The position numbers were made by a program, and so were the translations under genes. From Verrucomicrobiota bacterium JB023 (GTDB lineage Bacteria > Verrucomicrobiota > Verrucomicrobiia > Verrucomicrobiales > Akkermansiaceae): a stretch of DNA of 64,000 nucleotides. The notes below the pieces were generated by a model, which worked only from the letters and a program-made list of their open reading frames with translations, was not told where the DNA came from and made no database searches. This document shows, piece by piece, positions 24,507-33,145 of this stretch. Numbering within the stretch: position 1 is the first letter of the stretch; each line of letters starts with the position of its first letter. The DNA lies in NCBI GenBank assembly GCA_030673895.1, contig JAUTCR010000005.1, forward strand, positions 186,001-250,000. The letters are read 5' to 3'.

Positions 24507-27500
24507 ATGCTCAAGTGGACACTCCAAAAAATCGTCGGCACCAAGAACCAGCGCGAAATCAAGCGTTTGCGCCCAGTGGTCGATCGCATCAACGAAATTG
24601 AAGAATCGCTCCAGAAAGAACCTCTGGAGACATTGCGCGAAAAGACAGCCACTTGGCAGAAGCACCTGCACCGTTACCTCCCGCTCGAGAGCCCATCCAA
24701 GCGGGTGATTGAGCAAATGGACGCCGAGTCCCTCGCCCAGTTGGCGGAAATTCTGGAGGCGCGGTTGGGCTCGCTGCGGGGAGAATTCCCCTCCCTTCCC
24801 GTTGTTCAAGCCAACCCGGACTCTATCGAGGAAGGCAAGAAAGCCTTCCGTGAAATCGAGGATCAATTCCCCCAAGCCCGCGACAAGTATCTCAATGAGA
24901 TCATGCCCGAGGCTTATGCGGTGGTCAAAAATGGAGCCCGCCGCATGTGTGGCGAGAAGATCCTGGTGAGCGACCATGAAATTCCCTGGGAGATGGTGCA
25001 CTTCGATGTCCAGTTGATCGGTGGCATCTCCCTCCATCGCGGACTCATTGCCGAGATGCAGACCGGTGAAGGGAAAACCCTCACCGCGACGCTCCCCGTC
25101 TATCTCAATGCCCTGACCGGCTGCGGGGTCCACATCGTGACCGTCAACGACTACCTTGCCCGTCGTGACTCGGAATGGATGGGAGCTCTCTACAAGTTCC
25201 TCGGCCTCTCCGTCGGCTGCATTCAGAACCAGCAGCCCTCTCAACTACGCCGGGAGCAGTATGAGTGCGACATCACCTATGGCACGAATGCTGAATTCGG
25301 TTTCGACTACCTGCGGGACAACGGCATGGCCAGCTCCACTGACCAGCAGGTCCAGCGGGGTCACTATTTCGCGATCATTGATGAAGTTGACTCCATCCTG
25401 ATTGATGAAGCCAGAACGCCACTCATCATCTCGGGTCCTTCCACCGTCGCGACCTCGACCGAGAAGTATCTGCAGTACCGCAACATCATCGAGCAACTCG
25501 TCAAGAAACAGACCAAGCTCTGCAACGAGCTCTCCTCCAAAGCGATGAAGCTGATCGAAGAGGGTGAGATGGAAGAAGCCGGACGCACCCTCTTCAAGGT
25601 GAAGCTCGGTCAGCCCCGCAATCGCCAGCTGATGCGCTGCATGGAAGATCCTGATCTCCGCCGCCTCATTGAGAAGTCGGAGCTCGCGATGTATCAAGAC
25701 ACGCAGAAGAAGGACCTCTTCGAAGCCAAGGAAGAGCTTTACTTCACCGTCGACGAGAAAGCTCGCGACGCCGACCTCATGGAGATGGGGCGCGAATTCC
25801 TTTCCCCTGGCGATCCCCAATCCTTTGTCCTGCCTGATCTCGCGACAGCCTACGCGGACATTGATGCGGACACCTCGCTGAACGAGGAGGAGCGCGTCAA
25901 GAAGAAGGACGAGGTCACCGTCAAGCTCGACGAGCAAGGCGAAAAGATGCACGTCATTTCCCAGCTTCTCAAGGCCTACTGCATCTTCGAGAAGGACGTC
26001 GAGTATGTCGTGCAAGAGAATCGCGTGGTCATCGTCGATGAGAACACCGGACGTGAGATGCCCGGACGCCGCTGGTCCGACGGCCTGCACCAGGCCGTGG
26101 AAGCCAAGGAAGGTTGCGAGATCGAGGCCGAGACCCAGACCTACGCCACCATCACCATTCAGAACTATTTCCGCCTCTATGAGAAGCTGGCGGGAATGAC
26201 CGGCACGGCGGAAACCGAGGCGGCGGAATTCAAGGACATCTACGACCTCGATGTCCTCCCAATCCCGACCAATCAGCCGAATCGCCGCGATGACCTCAAT
26301 GACCAAGTCTTCAAGACACGCCGCGAGAAATACAATGCGGTCATCACGAAGATTAAGGAAGCGAATGACAAAGGGCAGCCAGTCTTGTGTGGCACGGCCT
26401 CGGTCGAATCTTCGGAAACCCTTTCCCGCATGCTGAAGCGTGCCAAAATTCCCCACCAGGTTCTCAATGCTAAGTTCCACCGCCAGGAGGCTGAAATTGT
26501 CGCCGCGGCAGGACAACGGGGAGCCGTCACCGTCTCCACTAACATGGCAGGCCGGGGAACCGATATTAAACTGGGCGATGGTGTCGCCGAGGTCGGCGGC
26601 CTCTTCGTCATCGGTACGGAACGTCACGAATCCCGCCGCATTGACCGCCAGCTTCGCGGACGTTGTGCCCGTCAGGGAGATCCTGGCATGAGCCAGTTTT
26701 ACATCTCCTTCGAGGATGATCTGATGCGCAATTTTGCCGCCGCAGACCGCATGACCAGCATGATGGAGCGCTTCGGCATGGAGGAGGGTGAGGCCCTGGA
26801 ACACAAGTGGTTGAACCACTCCGTGGAAACTGCCCAGAAGCGCGTCGAGCAACATCGCTACCGCCAGCGGAAATATGTCCTCGACTTCGATGATGTCATG
26901 AACAAGCAGCGGGAAGTCGTCTATGGCTACCGCAACGAGGTCCTCCGGACCGAGGATCCACGCGAGCTCATCGTGGAGGTCATCGAGAAAGTCATTCCTG
27001 AGAAGGTCAACTTCTACGTTAACGAGCGAGATGAAGGAGCAAGCGACATCCTGGAGCTAATTGGCTGGGCAAATGTCAACTTCCCTCTCCGCCTCGATAA
27101 GGACGAGGTCAAATTCGAGGACAAATCTTCGGATGAGATTGCCGCATTCCTCGTCGAGAAAGTGAAAACCGCCTACGACCTGAAGGTGGCCCACGAGAAC
27201 CCGGCGTTGCTCGACGATCTTGAGCGCCAAATCCTTCTCGTGGCCATTGACCGCCAGTGGCAGCAGCACCTCTACAACATGGATGCGCTCCGTGATGGCA
27301 TCAACCTCCGCGCGCAAGGACAGAAGGACCCGCTTGTCGAATATAAGAACGAAGCCTACAAGCTCTTCGAAAGCCTCATGGCCAACATCGAGGACGAAGC
27401 CGTCGGTAATCTCTTTCGTTCCACGACCAATCTGGAAGCTTACGAGAGCTTCCTGCAGAACCTGCCCTTCCAGCTGGGTGGAGCGGCACCGGACCGGGGA

Positions 27501-27674
27501 CAGATGGCGAAGCAGAACCTCTCCGCCCCCACCAACCGTGTGCCCAAGCCAGAGAAGCCTGAACTCAAAATCAATCTGCCCAAGCGGCGTCCCACCGTAA
27601 AGGTCGGCCGCAATGACGATTGCCCATGCGGCTCAGGGAAGAAGTTCAAATCCTGCTGCGGACGCGAGGAGTAA
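24507..27674 (+). CDS. secA: Protein translocase ATPase SecA
   Basis: SecA is the motor that drives preproteins through SecYEG. At 1055 residues it is longer than E. coli SecA (901). Landmarks: Walker A in MQTGEGKTLTATLPVYLNAL (about 188), EFGFDYLRDN, IIDEVDSILIDEARTPLII, MTGTAETEAAEF, STNMAGRGTDIKLG and RQLRGRCARQGDPG. The extra length lies partly in a Lys/Glu-rich helical insertion after TPLIISG within the preprotein-binding region (about residues 325-420). The C-terminus has the zinc SEC-C motif CPCGSGKKFKSCCG for SecB/ribosome contact. A long-range 8-bp inverted repeat (24413-24420 with 24458-24465) lies in the leader. A strong terminator follows at 27723. Confidence 0.98.
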   Translation: MLKWTLQKIVGTKNQREIKRLRPVVDRINEIEESLQKEPLETLREKTATWQKHLHRYLPLESPSKRVIEQMDAESLAQLAEILEARLGSLRGEFPSLPVVQANPDSIEEGKKAFREIEDQFPQARDKYLNEIMPEAYAVVKNGARRMCGEKILVSDHEIPWEMVHFDVQLIGGISLHRGLIAEMQTGEGKTLTATLPVYLNALTGCGVHIVTVNDYLARRDSEWMGALYKFLGLSVGCIQNQQPSQLRREQYECDITYGTNAEFGFDYLRDNGMASSTDQQVQRGHYFAIIDEVDSILIDEARTPLIISGPSTVATSTEKYLQYRNIIEQLVKKQTKLCNELSSKAMKLIEEGEMEEAGRTLFKVKLGQPRNRQLMRCMEDPDLRRLIEKSELAMYQDTQKKDLFEAKEELYFTVDEKARDADLMEMGREFLSPGDPQSFVLPDLATAYADIDADTSLNEEERVKKKDEVTVKLDEQGEKMHVISQLLKAYCIFEKDVEYVVQENRVVIVDENTGREMPGRRWSDGLHQAVEAKEGCEIEAETQTYATITIQNYFRLYEKLAGMTGTAETEAAEFKDIYDLDVLPIPTNQPNRRDDLNDQVFKTRREKYNAVITKIKEANDKGQPVLCGTASVESSETLSRMLKRAKIPHQVLNAKFHRQEAEIVAAAGQRGAVTVSTNMAGRGTDIKLGDGVAEVGGLFVIGTERHESRRIDRQLRGRCARQGDPGMSQFYISFEDDLMRNFAAADRMTSMMERFGMEEGEALEHKWLNHSVETAQKRVEQHRYRQRKYVLDFDDVMNKQREVVYGYRNEVLRTEDPRELIVEVIEKVIPEKVNFYVNERDEGASDILELIGWANVNFPLRLDKDEVKFEDKSSDEIAAFLVEKVKTAYDLKVAHENPALLDDLERQILLVAIDRQWQQHLYNMDALRDGINLRAQGQKDPLVEYKNEAYKLFESLMANIEDEAVGNLFRSTTNLEAYESFLQNLPFQLGGAAPDRGQMAKQNLSAPTNRVPKPEKPELKINLPKRRPTVKVGRNDDCPCGSGKKFKSCCGREE

Positions 27675-27722
27675 GACCCCGACCAGAAGGTCCGGTCACC
27701 TCGGGAAGCCTTCCCCTTTCAG

Positions 27723-27765
27723 AAAGCCCCTCGCTTTTCCCTTCCGAAAAGCCGGGGCTTTTTTC
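27723..27765 (+). terminator. Rho-independent terminator after secA
   Basis: The outer stem AAAGCCCC/GGGGCTTT (27723-27730 with 27754-27761) is continued by an inner CTTTTC/GAAAAG stem after a small bulge. It is followed by a run of Ts to about 27765. Confidence 0.9.
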
Positions 27766-27786
27766 TTACCCCACGATCACCTTGCA

Positions 27787-27860
27787 ATGTCATGACATGG
27801 CGCATGCGCGGTAAGCATGATGCTCAACTTTTTCCCACGCCACGTGTCTTGATGCTTGCC
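27787..27860 (+). promoter_or_regulatory. Palindrome cluster upstream of pilT
   Basis: Two perfect palindromes stand side by side: ATGTCATGACAT (27787-27798) and GCGCATGCGC (27800-27809), separated by one base. Directly after them, GGTAAGCAT (27810-27818) can pair with ATGCTTGCC (27852-27860), 9 bp with one G-U. The cluster sits between the secA terminator and the pilT start (27925). It is where a promoter/operator or a structured 5' leader would be expected. No regulator can be named. Confidence 0.4.
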
Positions 27861-27924
27861 GCCCCATGGCTCTGTGAGTTGGACTCATTATCACAACACA
27901 CCAAACCATCTAAAAACCACTTGT

Positions 27925-29007
27925 ATGTCTGAGCACCAAGTTCTCGCGCACGTCGATGAATATCTGAAAATCGGGATGGAGTATGATTGCTCCGACATTC
28001 ACCTCCCCACCGCTTATCCTCCTGCGTGGAGACGTTTTGGCACCCTCGCTCCGATTTGGGACGACCACCCTCCCTTGACTGCCGAGGATACCGAACGCTT
28101 GGCTTATTCATTCCTCAGCGAGAAGGAGAAGAAGCGCCTCGACGAAGTCGGAGATGTCGACTTCGCCTACGCCAACGAATTTGGGCGCTTTCGTGCTTCA
28201 GTTGTCAAGCAACGCCTCGGCCTCGAGATCGTCTTCCGCATCATCTCGACTACGATTCGGACCATGGCCGAATGCGGCCTCCCGGAGGAACACTTGATCC
28301 CCCTCACCCGCTACCAGAACGGCTTGTTGCTGGTCACCGGTTCGGTGGGCTCCGGTAAATCGACTTCGCTCGCTTCCCTCATCCACTTCATCAACCACGA
28401 TCGGGAAGATCACATTCTCACGCTCGAGGACCCCATCGAATACATTTTTGAATCCGCCGGCTGCCACGTCAACCAGCGCGAGGTCCACTCTCATACAGAG
28501 TCCTTCGCCCGAGCCCTGCGGGGAGCTCTGCGGGAAGATCCCGACGTCATCATGGTCGGGGAAATGCGGAACCTCGAGACGATCCAGCTCGCGCTGACAG
28601 CCGCGGAGACCGGTCACTTGGTCTTGGGAACTCTCCACACCGGTAATGCGCCCCGGACACTGGACCGGGTTCTTGACGTCTTCCCCACCGACCAACGGGA
28701 TCAAATCCGCATCATGGTGTCTGAGTCTCTGCGGGGGATCATTTCCCAGCAGCTCGTCCCCACGATCGATGGCACCGGACGAGCGCTCGCATTGGAGCTC
28801 CTCGTGAACACGCCGGCCGTGGCCGCCACCATTCGCGATGGCAAAACCTTCATGCTACCCGGCATCATGCAGACCGGTAAGAATGTCGGCATGGTCACCA
28901 TGGATGAGTCACTTCGCAACCTCTATGCGGCGGGCAAAATCAGTCAGGAGGAAACCCTCTTCCGATGTGAGGACAAGGCGCAAATGCGTGCATACTTTCA
29001 GTCTTAA
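27925..29007 (+). CDS. pilT: PilT-family type IV pilus retraction ATPase (first copy)
   Basis: PilT/PilU hexamers retract type IV pili from the cytoplasmic face of the inner membrane. This 360-residue copy has the PilT order: SDIHLPTAYPPAWRRFG (N-terminal PAS-like part), Walker A GSVGSGKSTSL (about 140), ALREDPDVIMVGEMRNLETI (Walker B and Asp box), and TAAETGHLVLGTLHTGNAPR (His box). The canonical N-terminal SDLHL is SDIHL here, and the Walker A starts GSVGSGKS instead of GPTGSGKS. The ATG at 27925 gives a normal-length N-terminus. The second copy begins 38 bases after the stop. No pilin or pilus assembly genes are in the window. Confidence 0.9.
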   Translation: MSEHQVLAHVDEYLKIGMEYDCSDIHLPTAYPPAWRRFGTLAPIWDDHPPLTAEDTERLAYSFLSEKEKKRLDEVGDVDFAYANEFGRFRASVVKQRLGLEIVFRIISTTIRTMAECGLPEEHLIPLTRYQNGLLLVTGSVGSGKSTSLASLIHFINHDREDHILTLEDPIEYIFESAGCHVNQREVHSHTESFARALRGALREDPDVIMVGEMRNLETIQLALTAAETGHLVLGTLHTGNAPRTLDRVLDVFPTDQRDQIRIMVSESLRGIISQQLVPTIDGTGRALALELLVNTPAVAATIRDGKTFMLPGIMQTGKNVGMVTMDESLRNLYAAGKISQEETLFRCEDKAQMRAYFQS

Positions 29008-29045
29008 TTCGAACCCCAACGACTAACTCAAACCTTTTCAAACAC

Positions 29046-30155
29046 ATGGCTACCATCGACCGTTTTTTCCAATACCTCGTTGAGAACAAGGGTTCGGATC
29101 TTCACCTTTCCGAAGGGCAACCGCCGAAAGTGCGGGTCCACGGCGGCGTCTCCCCCATTCCCGGGGAAGATGTCCTCGAGGGAGAGAGCTTCAAAAACAT
29201 GCTCGCCGAGATCTGCGAGGAGAAAGCCTTCCAAACCTATCTTGAGACCGGAGACTTGGACTTTGCCTACGAAATGAACGAGGAGTCCCGCTTCCGGTGC
29301 AACTACCTCAAGCAGCAGCACGGCCTTGCCGCAGTCTTCCGCCTGATTCCCACCGAGATCGCGTCCTTGGAGGACTTGAATCTTCCTCCCGTCATCAAGG
29401 AGTTTGGCCACATGCGCTCCGGGCTCGTCCTCGTTACCGGGCCAACCGGCTCAGGCAAATCGACAACCTTGGCTGCTCTTCTCGATTACATCAATTCGAA
29501 CTTCAGCCGCCACATCATCACGGTGGAAGAACCCATTGAGTTCGTTCACCGCAACAAGCGCTCCATCATCACCCAGCGGGAGGTTCCCATCCAGACCCCT
29601 TCCTTCTCCGATGGCCTTCGCGCCGCTCTGCGGGAAGATTCCGATATCGTTCTCGTGGGTGAGATGCGGGACTTGGAGACCATCTCCCTGGCGCTCACCG
29701 CGGCAGAGACAGGCCTCCTCGTTTTCGGCACCTTGCACACCAACAACGCGCGTAAGACAGTCGACCGGATCATCGATGTCTTCCCAGCCAACCAGCAAGC
29801 GCAGGTCCGCACCATGCTGGCGGCGTCGCTGAAGGGTGTCGTTGCGCAGCTGCTCTGTAAGCGCGTCGACAAGCCGGGCCGGACAGCAGTGAACGAGATC
29901 ATGTTCGCCTCCACCGCCGTTCAGGCAATCATCCGGGAAGGCGCCACCCAGAAGCTCTATGACGTCATCACTGCAGGTAAGGGTGAGGGCATGCAATTCA
30001 TGGATGAGTCCATCTGGCAGAAGCTTCAGGAAGGCCTGATTTCTCCTGAGGAAGCCTACATGAAGGCCATCGACAAGACGCGCTTCAAGCGCTTCCTACC
30101 GGCTGAACAAAGCGCATTGGGCGTTGCCTCGGGCGAGAATCCATTGGGTCACTGA
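29046..30155 (+). CDS. pilT: PilT-family type IV pilus retraction ATPase (second copy)
   Basis: The 369-residue protein is more canonical than its neighbour: KGSDLHLSEGQPPKVRVHG, Walker A GPTGSGKSTTLAALLDYI (about residue 131), EEPIEFVHRNKRSIITQREV, ALREDSDIVLVGEMRDLETI, and TAAETGLLVFGTLHTNNARK. The C-terminal part matches PilT, without clear features that would mark it as PilU. It is presumably co-transcribed with the first copy. Tandem pilT/pilU-like pairs are common, one copy often being the principal motor and the other accessory; which is which cannot be told here. Confidence 0.92.
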   Translation: MATIDRFFQYLVENKGSDLHLSEGQPPKVRVHGGVSPIPGEDVLEGESFKNMLAEICEEKAFQTYLETGDLDFAYEMNEESRFRCNYLKQQHGLAAVFRLIPTEIASLEDLNLPPVIKEFGHMRSGLVLVTGPTGSGKSTTLAALLDYINSNFSRHIITVEEPIEFVHRNKRSIITQREVPIQTPSFSDGLRAALREDSDIVLVGEMRDLETISLALTAAETGLLVFGTLHTNNARKTVDRIIDVFPANQQAQVRTMLAASLKGVVAQLLCKRVDKPGRTAVNEIMFASTAVQAIIREGATQKLYDVITAGKGEGMQFMDESIWQKLQEGLISPEEAYMKAIDKTRFKRFLPAEQSALGVASGENPLGH

Positions 30156-30167
30156 TTGGTTTTTGTC

Positions 30168-30189
30168 GCGTAATTTGAACCAATTACGC
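30168..30189 (+). other. Hairpin after the second pilT
   Basis: A perfect 8-bp inverted repeat GCGTAATT/AATTACGC with loop TGAACC lies 13 bases after the pilT stop. It has no 3' T-run, so it is not a standard terminator in this direction. It could stabilise the 3' end of the pilT mRNA. A weaker stem GTCTCTC/GAGAGAC lies shortly after it. Confidence 0.45.
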
Positions 30190-30284
30190 CCCGGGTTGTC
30201 TCTCTTGCAGGAGGAGAGACGCACTCATGCATTGACCCCTGCAGGGTCTTCTGCCGATTCTAGGTCTGGACCTCCCCGCCCATC

Positions 30285-31763
30285 ATGCACGATCAGACCT
30301 TACGCTTCAAATGCCCGAGCTGTGGAATACAGCTCGAGGTGCCCACCCATTTGGCAGGGGTCACCGGCCCCTGCCCTTCCTGCCAAGCGAAAATCACCGC
30401 GCCCCAGCTCCCTCCCGCCGACGCTGATCGGCCTTCGGTAGAGCCTTCCAACCCGCTCGCCTCATCGCCTTCCCCGGCACCCACCGCCTATCAGCCACAG
30501 GAGATCGCGCCGCCGACCCCACCGAAGGAAGCGCCATCACAGCCTCAGGCTCAGCCTCAAGCCTCTTGGTCCTCCCAGCCCGGCCAGCCCGGCCAGCCCG
30601 CCTTCCCGACTGAACAGCCGGCCCCGGCTCCGCCGAATCATCCACCAGCTGAGCCCGCTGCTCCCGCGCAAGCGCCCCTTGATCCCGCCCCGGCAGCACC
30701 CGCCGCGCTGGCGCCCGAGGCTCGGGCAAAGCAGCCTGAAATCAAGCCATTGGACGAGGCTCCCGGAGCCGAGCCTCCGAACATGACCCATGAGCCTCCT
30801 CGTAAGCAACAGACGACGAGGCGCAAAAGCCGGGCTCCTTGGATCATCCTCCTCCTTGCCTTCATCGCCCTTCTGATCGCATTGATCGCTGGCCTGTTCA
30901 TCATGAGTAATAGCGTCGGCATCGCTGATCTCCCCTTCTTCAAGAAAGCGAATGAGGCTCCGCCCTTCGTCGCTCCTCCCTCGAGCTCTTCACCTGCCGA
31001 TAGCTCAACGACGAACGACGAGATGCCGGAGAATCCGGCAGCCGACGAATCCACCGCTCCCGACCCGGCCGCACCCGCGGAGGATCCCGACGCGCCGCTC
31101 GATCTGGATAATCTTCCTATCGAGCTAGAGCAGGGAGAGACCAGCCCGGACTCCTCCCCATTGCCTCCAGTGGAGCCTCTGTCCGATGAAGAAAGCCATC
31201 GTGAGGGGGAAACTCCCCTTCCCACCGAGCTTGATTCCACCAGTTCGGAAGCAGTCCAGACCCGGCTTGAGAACTTCTTGAAGGCCAAGACCCTTTCCGA
31301 ACGAGAAGATATCCTCAGCTTGGGCACGCTGGAAGACCGGGCCATGACCAAGACCCTCCTCTCCACCCCACTGCCCGAGCCCGCCGCCATCGCCCATTAC
31401 CGTCGCTTCATTGAGCAAGAGGAATCCCGCATCGACGATTTCTTCGTCGTCGCTTGGAACGGGGAGAGAAATTCACCAGCCCAACCGATCACCGTAGCCC
31501 TTAGTCAATGGGCCGGACAGCCGGCAGTCATTCATGGCCCAGCCTTCGGCGAAGCCTATCGCCAGGACGTGCGTCGTTTCGCAGCAGCCCCGTCCGAGGC
31601 TCCCCGCACCTTCCACGTGATCGGGCGCTGCGTTTCCCAATGCTTCGAGGAGATCCCCGGCGCAGCGGACCTTGCCACCCTGAAGATCATGTCCCATCCC
31701 CGTGACCACGGTGACAGCGTGAAAGCCTACTTTAAAAAAAAAGTGGTCTGCTGGATGAGCTGA
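30285..31763 (+). CDS. Zinc-ribbon membrane protein, out of frame at an A9 run
   Basis: The 492-residue product starts with a two-knuckle zinc ribbon (Cys10, Cys13, Cys30, Cys33: CPSC...CPSC). About 130 residues of Pro/Ala/Gln-rich linker follow, then a single membrane helix (PWIILLLAFIALLIALIAGL, about residues 184-206). A second Pro/Glu/Asp-rich linker leads to a folded C-terminal part (ETIHYRR-like helices, FFVVAWNGERNSPAQPITV, FHVIGRCVSQCFEEI). The frame ends at TGA 31761 just after nine As (31734-31742). A coding-like continuation runs on in the -1 frame to 31897. The family is not recognised. The ribbon-linker-TM layout suggests a cytoplasmic sensor or scaffold head with an external domain. 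Confidence 0.7.
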   Translation: MHDQTLRFKCPSCGIQLEVPTHLAGVTGPCPSCQAKITAPQLPPADADRPSVEPSNPLASSPSPAPTAYQPQEIAPPTPPKEAPSQPQAQPQASWSSQPGQPGQPAFPTEQPAPAPPNHPPAEPAAPAQAPLDPAPAAPAALAPEARAKQPEIKPLDEAPGAEPPNMTHEPPRKQQTTRRKSRAPWIILLLAFIALLIALIAGLFIMSNSVGIADLPFFKKANEAPPFVAPPSSSSPADSSTTNDEMPENPAADESTAPDPAAPAEDPDAPLDLDNLPIELEQGETSPDSSPLPPVEPLSDEESHREGETPLPTELDSTSSEAVQTRLENFLKAKTLSEREDILSLGTLEDRAMTKTLLSTPLPEPAAIAHYRRFIEQEESRIDDFFVVAWNGERNSPAQPITVALSQWAGQPAVIHGPAFGEAYRQDVRRFAAAPSEAPRTFHVIGRCVSQCFEEIPGAADLATLKIMSHPRDHGDSVKAYFKKKVVCWMS

Positions 31764-31897
31764 AGCAGTTCCGACGCGGAGAGATCATGTCAGAGCCTCT
31801 CCCCTTGACCGTCACCTTGGAGTGGTCCGCTCCGGAAGCAGACGCCAAGCCGTATCTCCGGCTCGTCCGAATCAATTCCTTTGACTGGAATCCCTAG
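31742..31897 (+). other. Frame-shifted 3' continuation of the zinc-ribbon gene
   Basis: If the frame slips back one base on the A9 run, translation continues for 51 codons: SGLLDELKQFRRGEIMSEPL, then LTVTLEWSAPEADAKPYLRL and INSFDWNP before TAG (31895-31897). The amphipathic, strand-rich composition and ordinary codon use look like genuine protein. The in-frame stop leaves a truncated VVCWMS end. A one-base deletion, a homopolymer sequencing error, or programmed slippage on the A-run would each explain this. The end overlaps the convergent rhodanese gene by 26 bases. Confidence 0.6.
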
Positions 31898-32333
31898 GTG
31901 GCAATGCCCTCGCCCCACCGTAGAGGATGAACACATTGAGAGGGTTCATCATGATCCCGGTTTCCTTGATTTTGCGCGCCACTGGCTCGCTGGAACCGCA
32001 AGCCTCCGTATCGCAGTAAACGACGACCGCATCAGCCATCACGATGGATGATGCCGCTTCCGCGAAAAGAGCCTCCCAATCTTCCGCCGGATCGTCGGTG
32101 AGGAGAACAGAACCCGGCATTCCATCCCGCTCCCACTGGGCTCGCTTTCGCGCATCCACCCAGAGGAAGTCGCCCAGCTCCTCCAGCTGGGAATAGCAAA
32201 TGTAGCCCGGCTCCATGGCCTCCGGGTCACAGGCAATCTCCCGCTCCGGCGGGCCCTGCACCAGATAGGTCACCCCGGCCGCCACGCCAGCCAGAAGTAA
32301 CACAACGAGGCTTTCGACTAGGCCGCGCTTCAC
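31872..32333 (-). CDS. Membrane-anchored rhodanese-like protein
   Basis: The 153-residue protein has an N-terminal membrane helix (ESLVVLLLAGVAAGVTYLV). A rhodanese fold follows, with FLWVDARKRAQWERDGMPGS as the classic 'VDAR..(E)..GH(I)PGA' block. VVVYCDTEACGSSEPVARKI carries the active-site Cys loop and a second Cys five residues on. Rhodaneses carry persulfide sulfur or serve as redox/phosphatase-like modules. It is probably periplasmic and tethered. Its start overlaps the stop of the DUF1573 gene by 4 bases, so the two are translationally coupled. Confidence 0.85.
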   Translation of the reverse strand: MKRGLVESLVVLLLAGVAAGVTYLVQGPPEREIACDPEAMEPGYICYSQLEELGDFLWVDARKRAQWERDGMPGSVLLTDDPAEDWEALFAEAASSIVMADAVVVYCDTEACGSSEPVARKIKETGIMMNPLNVFILYGGARALPPRDSSQRN

Positions 32334-33004
32334 GATTGAGGCCGAGGTTTGGTGACCACCATGAAGGCTTGATAACTCTGGTGCTTCCGGTAGCGGGAAT
32401 CAGTCGCGATCCTGAGCAGCCCGAACCCCCGTTGTTCAGTATTACTTGGCGTGACGGTCACCTTATATCGCTTACCTTCTTCCACCGTCTCGAGTTCGTA
32501 AGGAAACTTCTCATTGTTTGTGCCGCTGAGCCCTTTGATATTGATGGGCTCGTCCGCGTTGACAGTGATCGTGAAGGATTGCGGTGCGGGCTTGGCCCCC
32601 TCATCCCATCGAAGTGTCTTCGGCTCAATCTTGAGCAGTTCCGGCATTGTCATCCGGACTGTCAACTGATGGCTTCGGCCGTCAGCCATTTGGACGGAAA
32701 TGCTTTTATCCAAGGTCCCGCGAAAATTCCCCACGGAGAAAACGCCACGCACCGTGCCGGACTCACCCGGCTGCCAGACGAGCTTGCCGCCCTCACTGAT
32801 CCGAGCTTCCAGACACGAGCAGGCAGCCTCATAGCGCTTAATCACCGCGGGACCCTCTCCTTCGACGGTGAACTTGAAGTCCACATCCACCTTCTCTTCG
32901 TCCGGCTTGGCATCATGCTCAATGAGCAACTCCTCGAACACGAGTTCACCGGCATTCAGAGATGCACAAAGCCCAATTCCCAAAACCCAATTCAGCCACT
33001 TCAT
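32330..33004 (-). CDS. DUF1573-family exported protein
   Basis: This 224-residue protein has a signal peptide (WLNWVLGIGLCASLNAG) and an immunoglobulin-like DUF1573 domain. The domain's hallmarks are the Cys pair in EAACSCLEARISEG followed by WQPGESGTVRGVFSVGNFRG. A second beta-domain follows (KIEPKTLRWDEG, PQSFTITVNADEPINIKGL). DUF1573 proteins are common in Bacteroidota and PVC bacteria and have no defined activity. Coupling to the downstream membrane rhodanese suggests a shared extracytoplasmic role, possibly in thiol or sulfur handling; this is inferred from gene order only. Confidence 0.85.
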   Translation of the reverse strand: MKWLNWVLGIGLCASLNAGELVFEELLIEHDAKPDEEKVDVDFKFTVEGEGPAVIKRYEAACSCLEARISEGGKLVWQPGESGTVRGVFSVGNFRGTLDKSISVQMADGRSHQLTVRMTMPELLKIEPKTLRWDEGAKPAPQSFTITVNADEPINIKGLSGTNNEKFPYELETVEEGKRYKVTVTPSNTEQRGFGLLRIATDSRYRKHQSYQAFMVVTKPRPQS

Positions 33005-33145
33005 TACTCGCCCAAGCTAGCAGCTTCGCACCGATGTTCAACATCCCAAGATGGACAGGCGCCAGACTCGACATCACCGCCCCCCTTTGCCATCAAGCTG
33101 CCTCACCCTGCCCGACTCGGGTAAGGCTCCTCCACGATACGAATC

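Noticed and set aside
24461-24601. Possible SecM-like upstream peptide overlapping the secA start
   Set aside because: A short frame exists, but it lacks an arrest motif like that of SecM and a signal sequence; only a long-range 8-bp inverted repeat remains.
25245-26855. 536-codon minus-strand open frame inside secA
   Set aside because: Antisense shadow of secA, Leu/Val/Asp-rich without domain features.
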